11,802 nucleotides of DNA from Streptococcus vestibularis ATCC 49124 (GTDB lineage Bacteria; Bacillota; Bacilli; Lactobacillales; Streptococcaceae), in contig NZ_GL831112.1 in the NCBI RefSeq assembly GCF_000188295.1, positions 836,395 to 848,196 of the forward strand. The letters run 5' to 3'. The notes below the pieces were generated by a model, which made no database searches, was not told the DNA's origin, and saw nothing but the letters and a program-made list of their open reading frames with translations. Made by a program: the position numbers and the translations under genes. Positions 6,141 to 11,802 of this stretch are shown in pieces (positions within the stretch are counted from its first letter, which is position 1; every line of letters begins with the position of its first letter).

Positions 6141-6147
6141 ATTTTAT

Positions 6148-7341
6148 ATGTCAGAACGTAAACTTTTCACGTCTGAATCAGTATCTGAAGGGCATCCAGA
6201 TAAAATTGCAGACCAAATTTCAGATGCCATTCTCGATGCGATTTTAGCAGAAGATCCAGACGCCCATGTAGCAGCAGAAACAGCTGTTTACACTGGTTCT
6301 GTCCATGTTTTTGGTGAGGTTTCTACAACAGCTTATGTGGACATTAACCGTGTGGTTCGTGATACTATCGCTGAAATTGGTTATAACAATGCAGAATACG
6401 GCTTTGCAGCAGAATCTGTTGGGGTTCACCCATCATTGATTGAACAATCTCCAGATATTGCTCAAGGTGTCAATGAAGCACTTGAGGTTCGTGGAACTGG
6501 TGATCAAGATCCACTTGATCTTATCGGAGCTGGTGACCAAGGTTTGATGTTTGGTTTTGCTATTGACGAAACTCCAGAGTTTATGCCACTTCCAGTTAGT
6601 CTTTCACATAAATTGGTTAAAAAATTGGCAGATTTGCGTAAATCTGGTGAGATTTCCTACCTTCGTCCAGATGCTAAATCTCAGGTTACCGTTGAGTATG
6701 ATGAGAATGACCAACCTGTACGTGTTGATGCTGTTGTTATTTCAACACAACACGATCCTGAAGCGACTAACGACCAAATTCGTCAAGACGTCATTGAAAA
6801 AGTCATTAAAGCAGTTATTCCAGCCGAATACTTGGATAATGAGACTAAATTCTTTATCAACCCAACAGGTCGTTTTGTTATTGGAGGACCTCAAGGGGAC
6901 TCTGGTTTGACTGGTCGTAAGATTATTGTTGATACTTATGGTGGCTATTCACGTCATGGTGGCGGTGCCTTCTCTGGTAAAGATGCCACTAAGGTTGACC
7001 GTTCAGCTTCATATGCAGCTCGCTACATTGCCAAAAACATCGTAGCTGCTGGTCTTGCTAAGAAAGCAGAAGTACAACTGGCTTATGCTATCGGTGTTGC
7101 TACCCCTGTGTCTGTCCGTGTTGATACTTTCGGAACGGCGACAGTTGCTGAAAGCAAACTTGAATCTGCTGTCCGTAATCTCTTTGACTTGCGCCCAGCT
7201 GGTATCATTGCAATGCTTGATCTTAAACGTCCTATCTACCGTCAAACAGCGGCTTATGGTCACATGGGACGTACAGATGTCGATCTTCCATGGGAAAAAT
7301 TGGACAAGGTTGAAGCACTTAAAGCAGCAGTAGAGGCTTAA
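6148..7341 (+). CDS. metK: S-adenosylmethionine synthetase (methionine adenosyltransferase)
   Basis: MetK makes SAM from methionine and ATP in the cytosol, usually as a tetramer. The 397-residue product shows [20 protein letters not shown] (8-27, with catalytic His16), the signature GAGDQG (127-132), [18 protein letters not shown] (241-258) and the glycine-rich GGGAFSGKD loop (271-279). The frame is open back to a GTG at 6103, but ATG 6148 is the real start. It follows the GGGGGA ribosome binding site at 6134-6139 that the riboswitch controls, and [11 protein letters not shown] is the normal N-terminus. The gene has its own promoter and terminator and stands as a single transcription unit, divergent from birA. 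A methionine-sulfoxide reductase lies in the neighbouring operon, but I see no shared control. Confidence 0.98.
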   Translation: MSERKLFTSESVSEGHPDKIADQISDAILDAILAEDPDAHVAAETAVYTGSVHVFGEVSTTAYVDINRVVRDTIAEIGYNNAEYGFAAESVGVHPSLIEQSPDIAQGVNEALEVRGTGDQDPLDLIGAGDQGLMFGFAIDETPEFMPLPVSLSHKLVKKLADLRKSGEISYLRPDAKSQVTVEYDENDQPVRVDAVVISTQHDPEATNDQIRQDVIEKVIKAVIPAEYLDNETKFFINPTGRFVIGGPQGDSGLTGRKIIVDTYGGYSRHGGGAFSGKDATKVDRSASYAARYIAKNIVAAGLAKKAEVQLAYAIGVATPVSVRVDTFGTATVAESKLESAVRNLFDLRPAGIIAMLDLKRPIYRQTAAYGHMGRTDVDLPWEKLDKVEALKAAVEA

Positions 7342-7378
7342 GATAATATTATATCTAATTTAATGATTTTAATTAAGG

Positions 7379-7407
7379 CAGAATTTAATTTTTGAATTCT
7401 GTTTTTT
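7379..7407 (+). terminator. Rho-independent terminator of metK
   Basis: CAGAATT (7379-7385) pairs with AATTCTG (7395-7401), followed by six T (7402-7407). The AT-rich stem is helped by a strong T tract. It lies 38 nt after the metK stop. Confidence 0.75.
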
Positions 7408-7698
7408 GTACCTATTATAAATAATATGAATTTTCTTATTTAAGACTTTACTGAAACGGTTAGATGTTTAAAATGATAGGCTTAAGGACACCAACCATTA
7501 ATAATTTCTTTATAGATGACTTACTGTCACCTGTTCCAAATCAAACTGCTGAGCTGAAGTCAAGTATCGCTTATTAAAAAATTAGAATTATCACATGAAG
7601 CTCAGGATTATATCTCCAATGACACAAGAACCTTCGGTTCATTTTACCATGAAAGATTGTGAGAGAAGAGATGCTGACGAACAAGAAAGGAAATACCT
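7408..7698. other. Region before galE with two short broken coding-like frames
   Basis: No intact gene is seen. From ATG 7473 a frame reads MIGLRTPTINNFFIDDLLSP and stops at 7577. A second plus frame, 7558-7662, reads through KLELSHEAQDYISNDTRTFG to FYHERL before TGA. Together they could be remnants of one gene separated by a frame change, or chance. I do not recognise them, and I saw no terminal inverted repeats. No convincing galE promoter could be fixed; an AT-rich patch near 7411-7428 (ATTATAAATAATAT) is the nearest candidate. The galE ribosome binding site (AAGGA) ends the stretch. Confidence 0.35.
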
Positions 7699-8718
7699 AT
7701 GTCTATTTTAATTACAGGAGGAGCTGGCTACATTGGTAGTCACACCACTGTCGAACTCCTTAATGCAGGTTTTGATGTAGTCTTGGTTGATGACTTTTCA
7801 AATAGCTCTCCAGCAGTCCTTGAACGCTTGGAAAAGATCACAGGTAAGAAGTTCCCATTCTATCAAGGTTCAATTTTAGATACAGAACTTTTAGATAAGG
7901 TTTTTACAAATGAAGATATTGAATTGATCATTCACTTTGCTGCCTTCAAGACAGTTGATGAATCTGTTCAAAAACCTTTGAAATATTATAAAAACAATAT
8001 CAGTGGTACAATCACCCTTCTTGAAAAAATGAAGGAATATGAAGTTAAAAACATCGTCTTCAGTTCAAGTGCCACAGTTTACGGTACCAATAATCCTTCT
8101 CCAATGACCGAAGATATGCCCACATCAGCTATTAACCCATACGGTTATACTAAGTTGATGATGGAACAAATTCTTACAGATGTAGCTGCCTCAGATCCGT
8201 CATGGTCTGTCACAAATCTTCGTTATTTCAATCCTATCGGTGCTCATGAAAGTGGTTTGATTGGGGAATTGCCAAACGGTATTCCAAACAACCTGATGCC
8301 ATATATTACACAAGTAGCTATCGGTAAACTGTCTGAGCTTAATGTCTTTGGGGATGACTATCCAACTCCAGATGGTACAGGTGTGCGTGACTACATTCAC
8401 GTTCTTGATCTGGCCTCAGGTCACTTGGCTGCTGTCAAATATAATTTAAGTCACAAAGGTGCTGAGATTTTCAACTTGGGTACTGGACATGGTTATAGCG
8501 TTTTGGATCTTGTTAAGACATTCGAAGCTGAAAACAAGGTTGCCATCCCTTACCATATTCAAGGACGTCGTGCTGGTGATATTGCGACTTGTTATGCGTC
8601 TCCTGAAAAGGCTAGAGAGGTTCTCGGCTGGGAAGCTAAGAAAACTTTGAAAGAGATGGTCAGAGATTCTTGGCGTTGGCAAAAAACAAACCCAAATGGT
8701 TACGAAGACTATGCTTAG
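7699..8718 (+). CDS. galE: UDP-glucose 4-epimerase
   Basis: GalE interconverts UDP-glucose and UDP-galactose using tightly bound NAD+, supplying galactose for surface polysaccharide and serving the Leloir pathway. The 339-residue product is an extended short-chain dehydrogenase. It has the Rossmann motif GGAGYIG (7-13), the NAD-binding acidic DD at 31-32, SSSATVYG (122-129, with Ser124 as the usual catalytic Ser) and the YxxxK pair Tyr148/Lys152 in PYGYTK. The conserved RYFNPIGAH and RAGDIATCYASPEKA regions are also present. ATG 7699 follows AGGAAA at good spacing. No other galactose or capsule gene is adjacent, so this is a stand-alone copy, and a role in cell-wall or exopolysaccharide precursor supply is as likely as sugar catabolism. 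A long imperfect terminator follows. Confidence 0.96.
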   Translation: MSILITGGAGYIGSHTTVELLNAGFDVVLVDDFSNSSPAVLERLEKITGKKFPFYQGSILDTELLDKVFTNEDIELIIHFAAFKTVDESVQKPLKYYKNNISGTITLLEKMKEYEVKNIVFSSSATVYGTNNPSPMTEDMPTSAINPYGYTKLMMEQILTDVAASDPSWSVTNLRYFNPIGAHESGLIGELPNGIPNNLMPYITQVAIGKLSELNVFGDDYPTPDGTGVRDYIHVLDLASGHLAAVKYNLSHKGAEIFNLGTGHGYSVLDLVKTFEAENKVAIPYHIQGRRAGDIATCYASPEKAREVLGWEAKKTLKEMVRDSWRWQKTNPNGYEDYA

Positions 8719-8803
8719 TCTAGGAAATCATACCCTATAGAGAGTAGGACAAGAACTATATTTTAAAAAAAGCCCTAATCTAGTAGTTTCAGAAATAAAG
8801 AGA

Positions 8804-8863
8804 AGAGGAGTGAAAGCAGTCACTTAATGATTATAGGTTTAGAACTGTCTCACCCCTCTTTTT
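8804..8863 (+). terminator. Long imperfect terminator hairpin after galE
   Basis: AGAGGAGTGA (8804-8813) pairs with TCACCCCTCT (8850-8859) with one A-C mismatch. An inner CAGT/ACTG (8817-8820 with 8844-8847) extends the stem, and five T follow (8859-8863). It separates galE from the DUF1146 gene, whose -10 lies 25 nt further on. Confidence 0.65.
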
Positions 8864-8884
8864 ATGCTTTAGACTAGCTTTCTA

Positions 8885-8893
8885 TGGTATAAT
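8885..8893 (+). promoter_or_regulatory. Extended -10 promoter directly before the DUF1146 start
   Basis: TGGTATAAT ends 6 nt before the ATG at 8900, so the transcript should begin at or next to the start codon. There is no Shine-Dalgarno sequence in between. No strong -35 is visible, the upstream bases being the T-rich end of the terminator. Confidence 0.6.
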
Positions 8894-8899
8894 GAAACT

Positions 8900-9136
8900 A
8901 TGGCTATTATTAATCAATTCGTCACTTTGGCGAGTCACCTAGTATTTATTGGATTGAGCTATCATATGCTGATTAGCCTCTTTGATTGGGCAAAAATCAT
9001 CAAAAATCCGATTGAAAATACTGGTAAATTGAAACTCTTTTTACTCTTTATCAGTATTGCCTTAGGCTACCTTATCAGTTCCTTTATTCTGTCGGTTTTA
9101 GCATTTGGACAGAATATGGCTAGCTCGATTTCTTAA
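8900..9136 (+). CDS. DUF1146 family small membrane protein
   Basis: The 78-residue product has two hydrophobic helices (about residues 9-27 and 45-69) joined by a short polar, basic stretch (WAKIIKNPIENTGKLK). The order and the LFDWxKI motif after helix 1 match the DUF1146 (YwzB-like) family of Firmicutes, which is of unknown function and usually lies just upstream of murA, as here. The protein is predicted to sit in the cytoplasmic membrane. Expression is probably leaderless. murA follows after 67 nt with its own -10 box, but no terminator separates the two, so they may be cotranscribed. The genomic link to peptidoglycan synthesis is the only functional hint. Confidence 0.85.
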   Translation: MAIINQFVTLASHLVFIGLSYHMLISLFDWAKIIKNPIENTGKLKLFLLFISIALGYLISSFILSVLAFGQNMASSIS

Positions 9137-9158
9137 ATTAGTGATTTTAAAAGACTTT

Positions 9159-9167
9159 TGATATAAT
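9159..9167 (+). promoter_or_regulatory. Extended -10 promoter of murA-epuA-endA
   Basis: TGATATAAT predicts a transcription start near 9174, giving a leader of about 30 nt that contains the murA ribosome binding site AAAGGA (9192-9197). The -35 match is poor. Read-through from the upstream gene may add to expression. Confidence 0.6.
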
Positions 9168-9203
9168 ACAAAAAGATGAAAATGACCCTTGAAAGGAATC
9201 CTT

Positions 9204-10475
9204 ATGGATAAAATTATTGTGCAGGGTGGCAACACTCGATTAAGTGGTGAGGTTGTCATTGAAGGTGCTAAAAACGCTGTCCTTCCCTTGTTGGCAGCGA
9301 CTATCTTGGCCTCGGAAGGTCAAACAACCTTAACTAATGTTCCAATCTTGTCAGATGTTTACACGATGAATAATGTTGTTCGTGGTTTAGATATTGCTGT
9401 AGACTTTGACGAGGAAAAGAATACCGTTGTCGTTGATGCTAGTGGAGAAATTCTCGATCAAGCACCATATGAGTATGTTAGCAAGATGCGTGCGTCAATC
9501 GTAGTTCTTGGACCTATTCTTGCTCGTAATGGTCACGCTAAGGTCTCAATGCCTGGCGGTTGTACGATTGGTAGTCGTCCAATCGACCTCCACCTCAAAG
9601 GTTTAGAAGCAATGGGTGCTAAAATTACCCAAGTTGGTGGTGACATTACTGCGACGGCAGAAAACCTTAAAGGTGCAACGATTTATATGGACTTCCCATC
9701 TGTTGGTGCCACTCAAAACCTTATGATGGCAGCAACATTGGCTGATGGAGTTACAACCATTGAAAATGCTGCGCGTGAACCAGAAATTGTTGATTTGGCC
9801 CTTCTTCTTAACGAGATGGGAGCAGACGTCAAAGGTGCTGGAACTGAAACACTCGTGATTAAAGGTGTTAAAGCTCTCCATGGTACTAAACATGCAGTTG
9901 TTCAAGATCGTATTGAAGCAGGTACCTTTATGGTAGCAGCAGCTATGACTTCTGGAGATGTCCTCATCAAAGATGCTATCTGGGAACATAACCGTCCTTT
10001 GATTTCAAAATTATTGGAAATGGGTGTCGATGTTAAGGAAGAAGAAGGTGGCATTCGTGTTAAATCTGATGTTTCTCAATTGAAACCAGTAACCGTTAAA
10101 ACTCTACCTCACCCAGGTTTCCCAACTGACATGCAGGCTCAATTTACAGCACTTATGGCAGTGGTAAATGGGGAATCAACCATGATTGAAACTGTCTTTG
10201 AGAATCGTTTCCAACACTTGGAAGAAATGCGTCGTATGGGGCTTCATTCAGAAATTCTTCGTGATACGGCTATGATTCACGGTGGTTTACCACTTCAAGG
10301 TGCTCAAGTTATGTCTACTGACCTTCGAGCTTCAGCAGCACTTATTCTTACAGGAATGGTAGCTGAAGGAACAACGACTGTTGGTAAATTGACACACTTG
10401 GATCGTGGTTACTATCAATTCCATGAGAAACTAGCTAAACTAGGAGCAAATATTTCACGTGTAAGTGAGGCTTAA
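9204..10475 (+). CDS. murA: UDP-N-acetylglucosamine 1-carboxyvinyltransferase (MurA)
   Basis: MurA transfers enolpyruvate from PEP to UDP-GlcNAc, the first committed step of peptidoglycan synthesis, and is the fosfomycin target. The 423-residue product has Lys23-Asn24 in EGAKNAVLP, the active-site Cys120 in [15 protein letters not shown] (the Cys115 position of E. coli), Asp309 in FPTDMQAQ and Arg401 in DRGYY, so all the usual catalytic positions are present. Fosfomycin resistance by the Cys-to-Asp change is therefore not expected. A TTG at 9189 is in frame, but ATG 9204 is preferred because it follows AAAGGA and gives the standard MDKIIVQGG start. Low-GC Gram-positives carry two paralogues; the neighbourhood with epuA and endA matches the MurA1/MurZ-type locus of pneumococcus, though I cannot assign the paralogue from sequence alone. 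epuA follows one nt after the stop. Confidence 0.96.
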   Translation: MDKIIVQGGNTRLSGEVVIEGAKNAVLPLLAATILASEGQTTLTNVPILSDVYTMNNVVRGLDIAVDFDEEKNTVVVDASGEILDQAPYEYVSKMRASIVVLGPILARNGHAKVSMPGGCTIGSRPIDLHLKGLEAMGAKITQVGGDITATAENLKGATIYMDFPSVGATQNLMMAATLADGVTTIENAAREPEIVDLALLLNEMGADVKGAGTETLVIKGVKALHGTKHAVVQDRIEAGTFMVAAAMTSGDVLIKDAIWEHNRPLISKLLEMGVDVKEEEGGIRVKSDVSQLKPVTVKTLPHPGFPTDMQAQFTALMAVVNGESTMIETVFENRFQHLEEMRRMGLHSEILRDTAMIHGGLPLQGAQVMSTDLRASAALILTGMVAEGTTTVGKLTHLDRGYYQFHEKLAKLGANISRVSEA

Positions 10476-10476
10476 T

Positions 10477-10665
10477 ATGGAAACTGGTAAAGGCTATGTT
10501 TTTCGTCAATTATTACTTGTTTTGAGTGTGTGTGTGATTGGTCTTGCTTTTCTAGCTATCGGTTTGATGATAGGCTATGCTGTTTTAGGAGAGGGCAAGG
10601 ATCCGATAAGCATCTTAAAACCAGAAACTTGGCAGGCAATTGTTGCTAAATTTACAGGAAAATAA
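10477..10665 (+). CDS. epuA: EpuA family small membrane protein
   Basis: The 62-residue product has a short polar start (METGKGYVFRQ), one strong membrane helix at about residues 12-38 (LLLVLSVCVIGLAFLAIGLM...) and an outer tail containing KDPISILKPETWQAIVAKF. The start is ATG 10477, one base after the murA stop and behind GTGAGG. An in-frame GTG at 10465 inside murA would only add four residues. The family is named from its place upstream of endA in pneumococcus and is often labelled 'DNA-directed RNA polymerase subunit beta'. This product has no resemblance to the catalytic beta subunit RpoB. The tail form may be related to the small RNA-polymerase-associated proteins, but nothing in the sequence proves it. 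Tight coupling to murA suggests shared expression. Confidence 0.88.
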   Translation: METGKGYVFRQLLLVLSVCVIGLAFLAIGLMIGYAVLGEGKDPISILKPETWQAIVAKFTGK

Positions 10666-10693
10666 AAGGGAGTGGGAAGCAATCCCGCTCCTT
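10664..10693 (+). terminator. Imperfect hairpin between epuA and endA
   Basis: The bases around AAAGGGAGTGGGA (10665-10677) can pair imperfectly with TCCCGCTCCTTT (10683-10694) around a short loop. Only three T follow within the stem and no T tract comes after, so it is at best an attenuator or an mRNA-processing hairpin between epuA and endA rather than a full terminator. Confidence 0.4.
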
Positions 10694-10726
10694 TAGTCAT
10701 GACATTCATATAAAAGAAAGAGAACA

Positions 10727-11608
10727 ATGGCAAAACGAAAGACATCTTTAACAAATAAACAGAAACGTCAGCTAGTCTCGTTGCTAATAGCAATCTTGAT
10801 TGCAGTTTTAGGTTACATTGGAACGAGCAGTAAGCTCTCGCCTAATAATCCAATCAAGCAGGTAGCAAGTCTAATCTCGGGAAAATCTAATAACTCTGTC
10901 AAATCAAACGGCGCAACAAAAGGGCAGTCTACACCACAAGAGAAGCTCGCTGAGACAGTGATGACTAGCTCCGTCAAGAGTCAACTTGGAAACTCTTTAG
11001 AATGGAATGGGGCAGGGGCTTATATTGTTAATGGAAATAAGACTAATCTAAATGCTAAGGTATCAAGCCAACCCTATGCTAATAACCAAGTCAAAACAGT
11101 TCAAGGACAAACGGTTCCTACCGTTGCGAATGCTTTGTTAAGTAAAGCGACCAGACAGTACAAAAATCGTCAAGAAACAGGGAATGGCTCAACATCTTGG
11201 ACACCAGCTGGATGGCATCAAGTTCACAATCTTTCAGGAGAGTATAGCCATGCCGTAGACCGAGGTCATTTATTAGGCTATGCACTTATAGGTGGTCTCA
11301 AAGGATTTGATGCCTCGACTTCAAATACAGAAAATATTGCTGTTCAAACTGCTTGGGCTAACCAAGCTAATAGCGAAACTTCCACAGGTCAAAACTATTA
11401 TGAAAGCCTGGTACGAAAAGCTCAGGATAAAAACAAACGTGTCCGTTACCGTGTTACCCTCATTTATGAAGGAGACAACCTCATTCCATCAGGGTCACAT
11501 CTTGAAGCCAAATCAGCTGATGGCTCGCTTGAGTTCAATGTCTTTGTTCCAAATGTCCAACAGGGAATTACCCTAGATTATTATTCAGGAAAAGTAACGG
11601 TGAATTGA
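10727..11608 (+). CDS. endA: Membrane-anchored DNA/RNA non-specific endonuclease EndA
   Basis: EndA is the surface nuclease of streptococci. In pneumococcus it degrades the non-transforming strand during competence and breaks down neutrophil DNA traps. The 293-residue product has a basic N-terminus and one uncleaved signal-anchor helix (about 16-32), then a low-complexity Ser/Asn-rich linker and a beta-beta-alpha-metal nuclease domain with the DRGH motif (178-181). Residues fit pneumococcal EndA with a constant offset of 21: Asp178, His181 (general base), Asn203, Asn212 (metal), Glu226, Arg148 and Arg230, so the active site looks intact. ATG 10727 gives the expected [13 protein letters not shown] start, with only a weak AAAGAG site upstream. 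No competence (ComX-box) promoter was seen upstream, and expression probably comes from the murA side. Confidence 0.95.
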   Translation: MAKRKTSLTNKQKRQLVSLLIAILIAVLGYIGTSSKLSPNNPIKQVASLISGKSNNSVKSNGATKGQSTPQEKLAETVMTSSVKSQLGNSLEWNGAGAYIVNGNKTNLNAKVSSQPYANNQVKTVQGQTVPTVANALLSKATRQYKNRQETGNGSTSWTPAGWHQVHNLSGEYSHAVDRGHLLGYALIGGLKGFDASTSNTENIAVQTAWANQANSETSTGQNYYESLVRKAQDKNKRVRYRVTLIYEGDNLIPSGSHLEAKSADGSLEFNVFVPNVQQGITLDYYSGKVTVN

Positions 11609-11615
11609 CGAAACA

Positions 11616-11640
11616 AACGACTCCGATTGGAGTCGTTTTT
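11616..11640 (+). terminator. Rho-independent terminator of endA
   Basis: AACGACTCC (11616-11624) pairs with GGAGTCGTT (11629-11637) around a GATT loop, followed by T to 11640. It lies 7 nt after the endA stop. Confidence 0.9.
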
Positions 11641-11658
11641 AGTATCCAGAAAAACAAG

Positions 11659-11683
11659 AAACCCACCCGTGGGTGAGTTTTTT
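11659..11683. terminator. Second, bidirectional-type hairpin between endA and the ABC permease
   Basis: AAACCCACC (11659-11667) and GGTGAGTTT (11672-11680) pair with one mismatch around CGTG. T tracts follow on the plus strand (11678-11683), with a broken T-rich run (interrupted by C and G) on the minus strand. It lies just after the stop of the minus-strand permease and probably serves that gene, while backing up endA termination. Confidence 0.7.
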
Positions 11684-11685
11684 GT

Positions 11686-11802
11686 TTATTCACTAGCTTG
11701 CTCCCATTGTTTAGAGAGGTAGCGAGAGTAGCTAGAAATAGCAAAGTTAACCACGAAATAGGCTAAAGCCACAATACCGTATAAGGTAAAGATTTGACTA
11801 GG
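11686..11802 (-). CDS. C-terminus of a polar amino-acid ABC transporter permease
   Basis: The minus strand encodes the last 38 residues of a protein entering from the right window edge, ending with a TAA at 11688-11686. The visible part is one hydrophobic helix (IFTLYGIVALAYFVVNFAIS) followed by SYSRYLSKQWEQASE. A final helix ending in 'Y-F-x-x-N-F-x-x-S-x-x-S-R-x-L' plus a short charged tail is typical of HisM/GlnP-type permeases, which form the membrane channel for amino acids such as glutamine or cystine. The substrate cannot be told from this fragment. The gene is convergent with endA. Confidence 0.72.
   Translation of the reverse strand, partial: PSQIFTLYGIVALAYFVVNFAISSYSRYLSKQWEQASE

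Noticed and set aside
6103..6147. Upstream GTG start for metK
   Set aside because: It is within the riboswitch leader and would place the conserved N-terminus and GGGGGA site inside the coding region.
7450..7465. CcpA (cre) site before galE, TGAAACGGTT
   Set aside because: It is one base short of the TGNAANCG spacing and lacks the right-half match.
9603..9989. 128-codon minus-strand ORF inside murA
   Set aside because: It is fully antisense to a well-supported gene, Cys/Ser/His-rich without family character, and follows murA codon bias.

Overview
The window looks like a chromosomal segment of a Streptococcus, most likely of the salivarius/thermophilus group. The genus call rests on several streptococcal hallmarks: a membrane nuclease EndA preceded by EpuA and MurA, a DUF3042-type small protein, a metK gene behind a SAM-III (S_MK box) leader, and GGAGG-type ribosome binding sites. 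The species-group call is an inference from gene order and general sequence character, not a search.

Layout. Positions 1-1106 are AT-rich and accessory in character. They hold the 5' part of an unrecognised minus-strand gene with a winged-helix look, a doubtful small ORF upstream of it, a terminator, and what looks like the debris of a small plus-strand gene. From 1107 the conserved chromosome begins. A DUF3042-type gene on the minus strand carries a one-base deletion in an A run. Divergent to it runs miaA (tRNA modification), then a GAF-domain free methionine-(R)-sulfoxide reductase whose stop codon overlaps the start of dnaX (clamp-loader tau subunit). Just after dnaX are three tandem 49-bp units built on GGTCC/GGACC blocks that can form alternative terminator-like hairpins. 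A 61-codon membrane-protein gene follows. It converges on birA with overlapping stop codons, and the probable birA terminator lies beyond its start, so the birA transcript should run antisense through the whole small gene. metK is divergent from birA and is controlled by the S_MK riboswitch. Next come galE, a DUF1146 membrane protein, murA, epuA and endA, all on the plus strand. The window ends in the C-terminus of a minus-strand amino-acid ABC permease, facing endA across two hairpins.

How the genes work together. Most are housekeeping genes: tRNA modification (miaA), repair of oxidised free methionine, replication (dnaX), biotin-protein ligation (birA), SAM synthesis (metK), UDP-sugar interconversion (galE), the first committed step of peptidoglycan synthesis (murA), and surface DNA degradation linked to competence (endA).

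The features most worth a second look are regulatory or structural. Three genes have a -10 box only 6-7 nt before the ATG and no Shine-Dalgarno, so they are probably leaderless. The S_MK box carries a long insert. The small membrane-protein gene is nested in the antisense birA transcript. The post-dnaX repeat can switch between hairpins. The DUF3042 gene is frameshifted. I saw no CRISPR array, tRNA, rRNA, intact insertion sequence or clearly new defence system.
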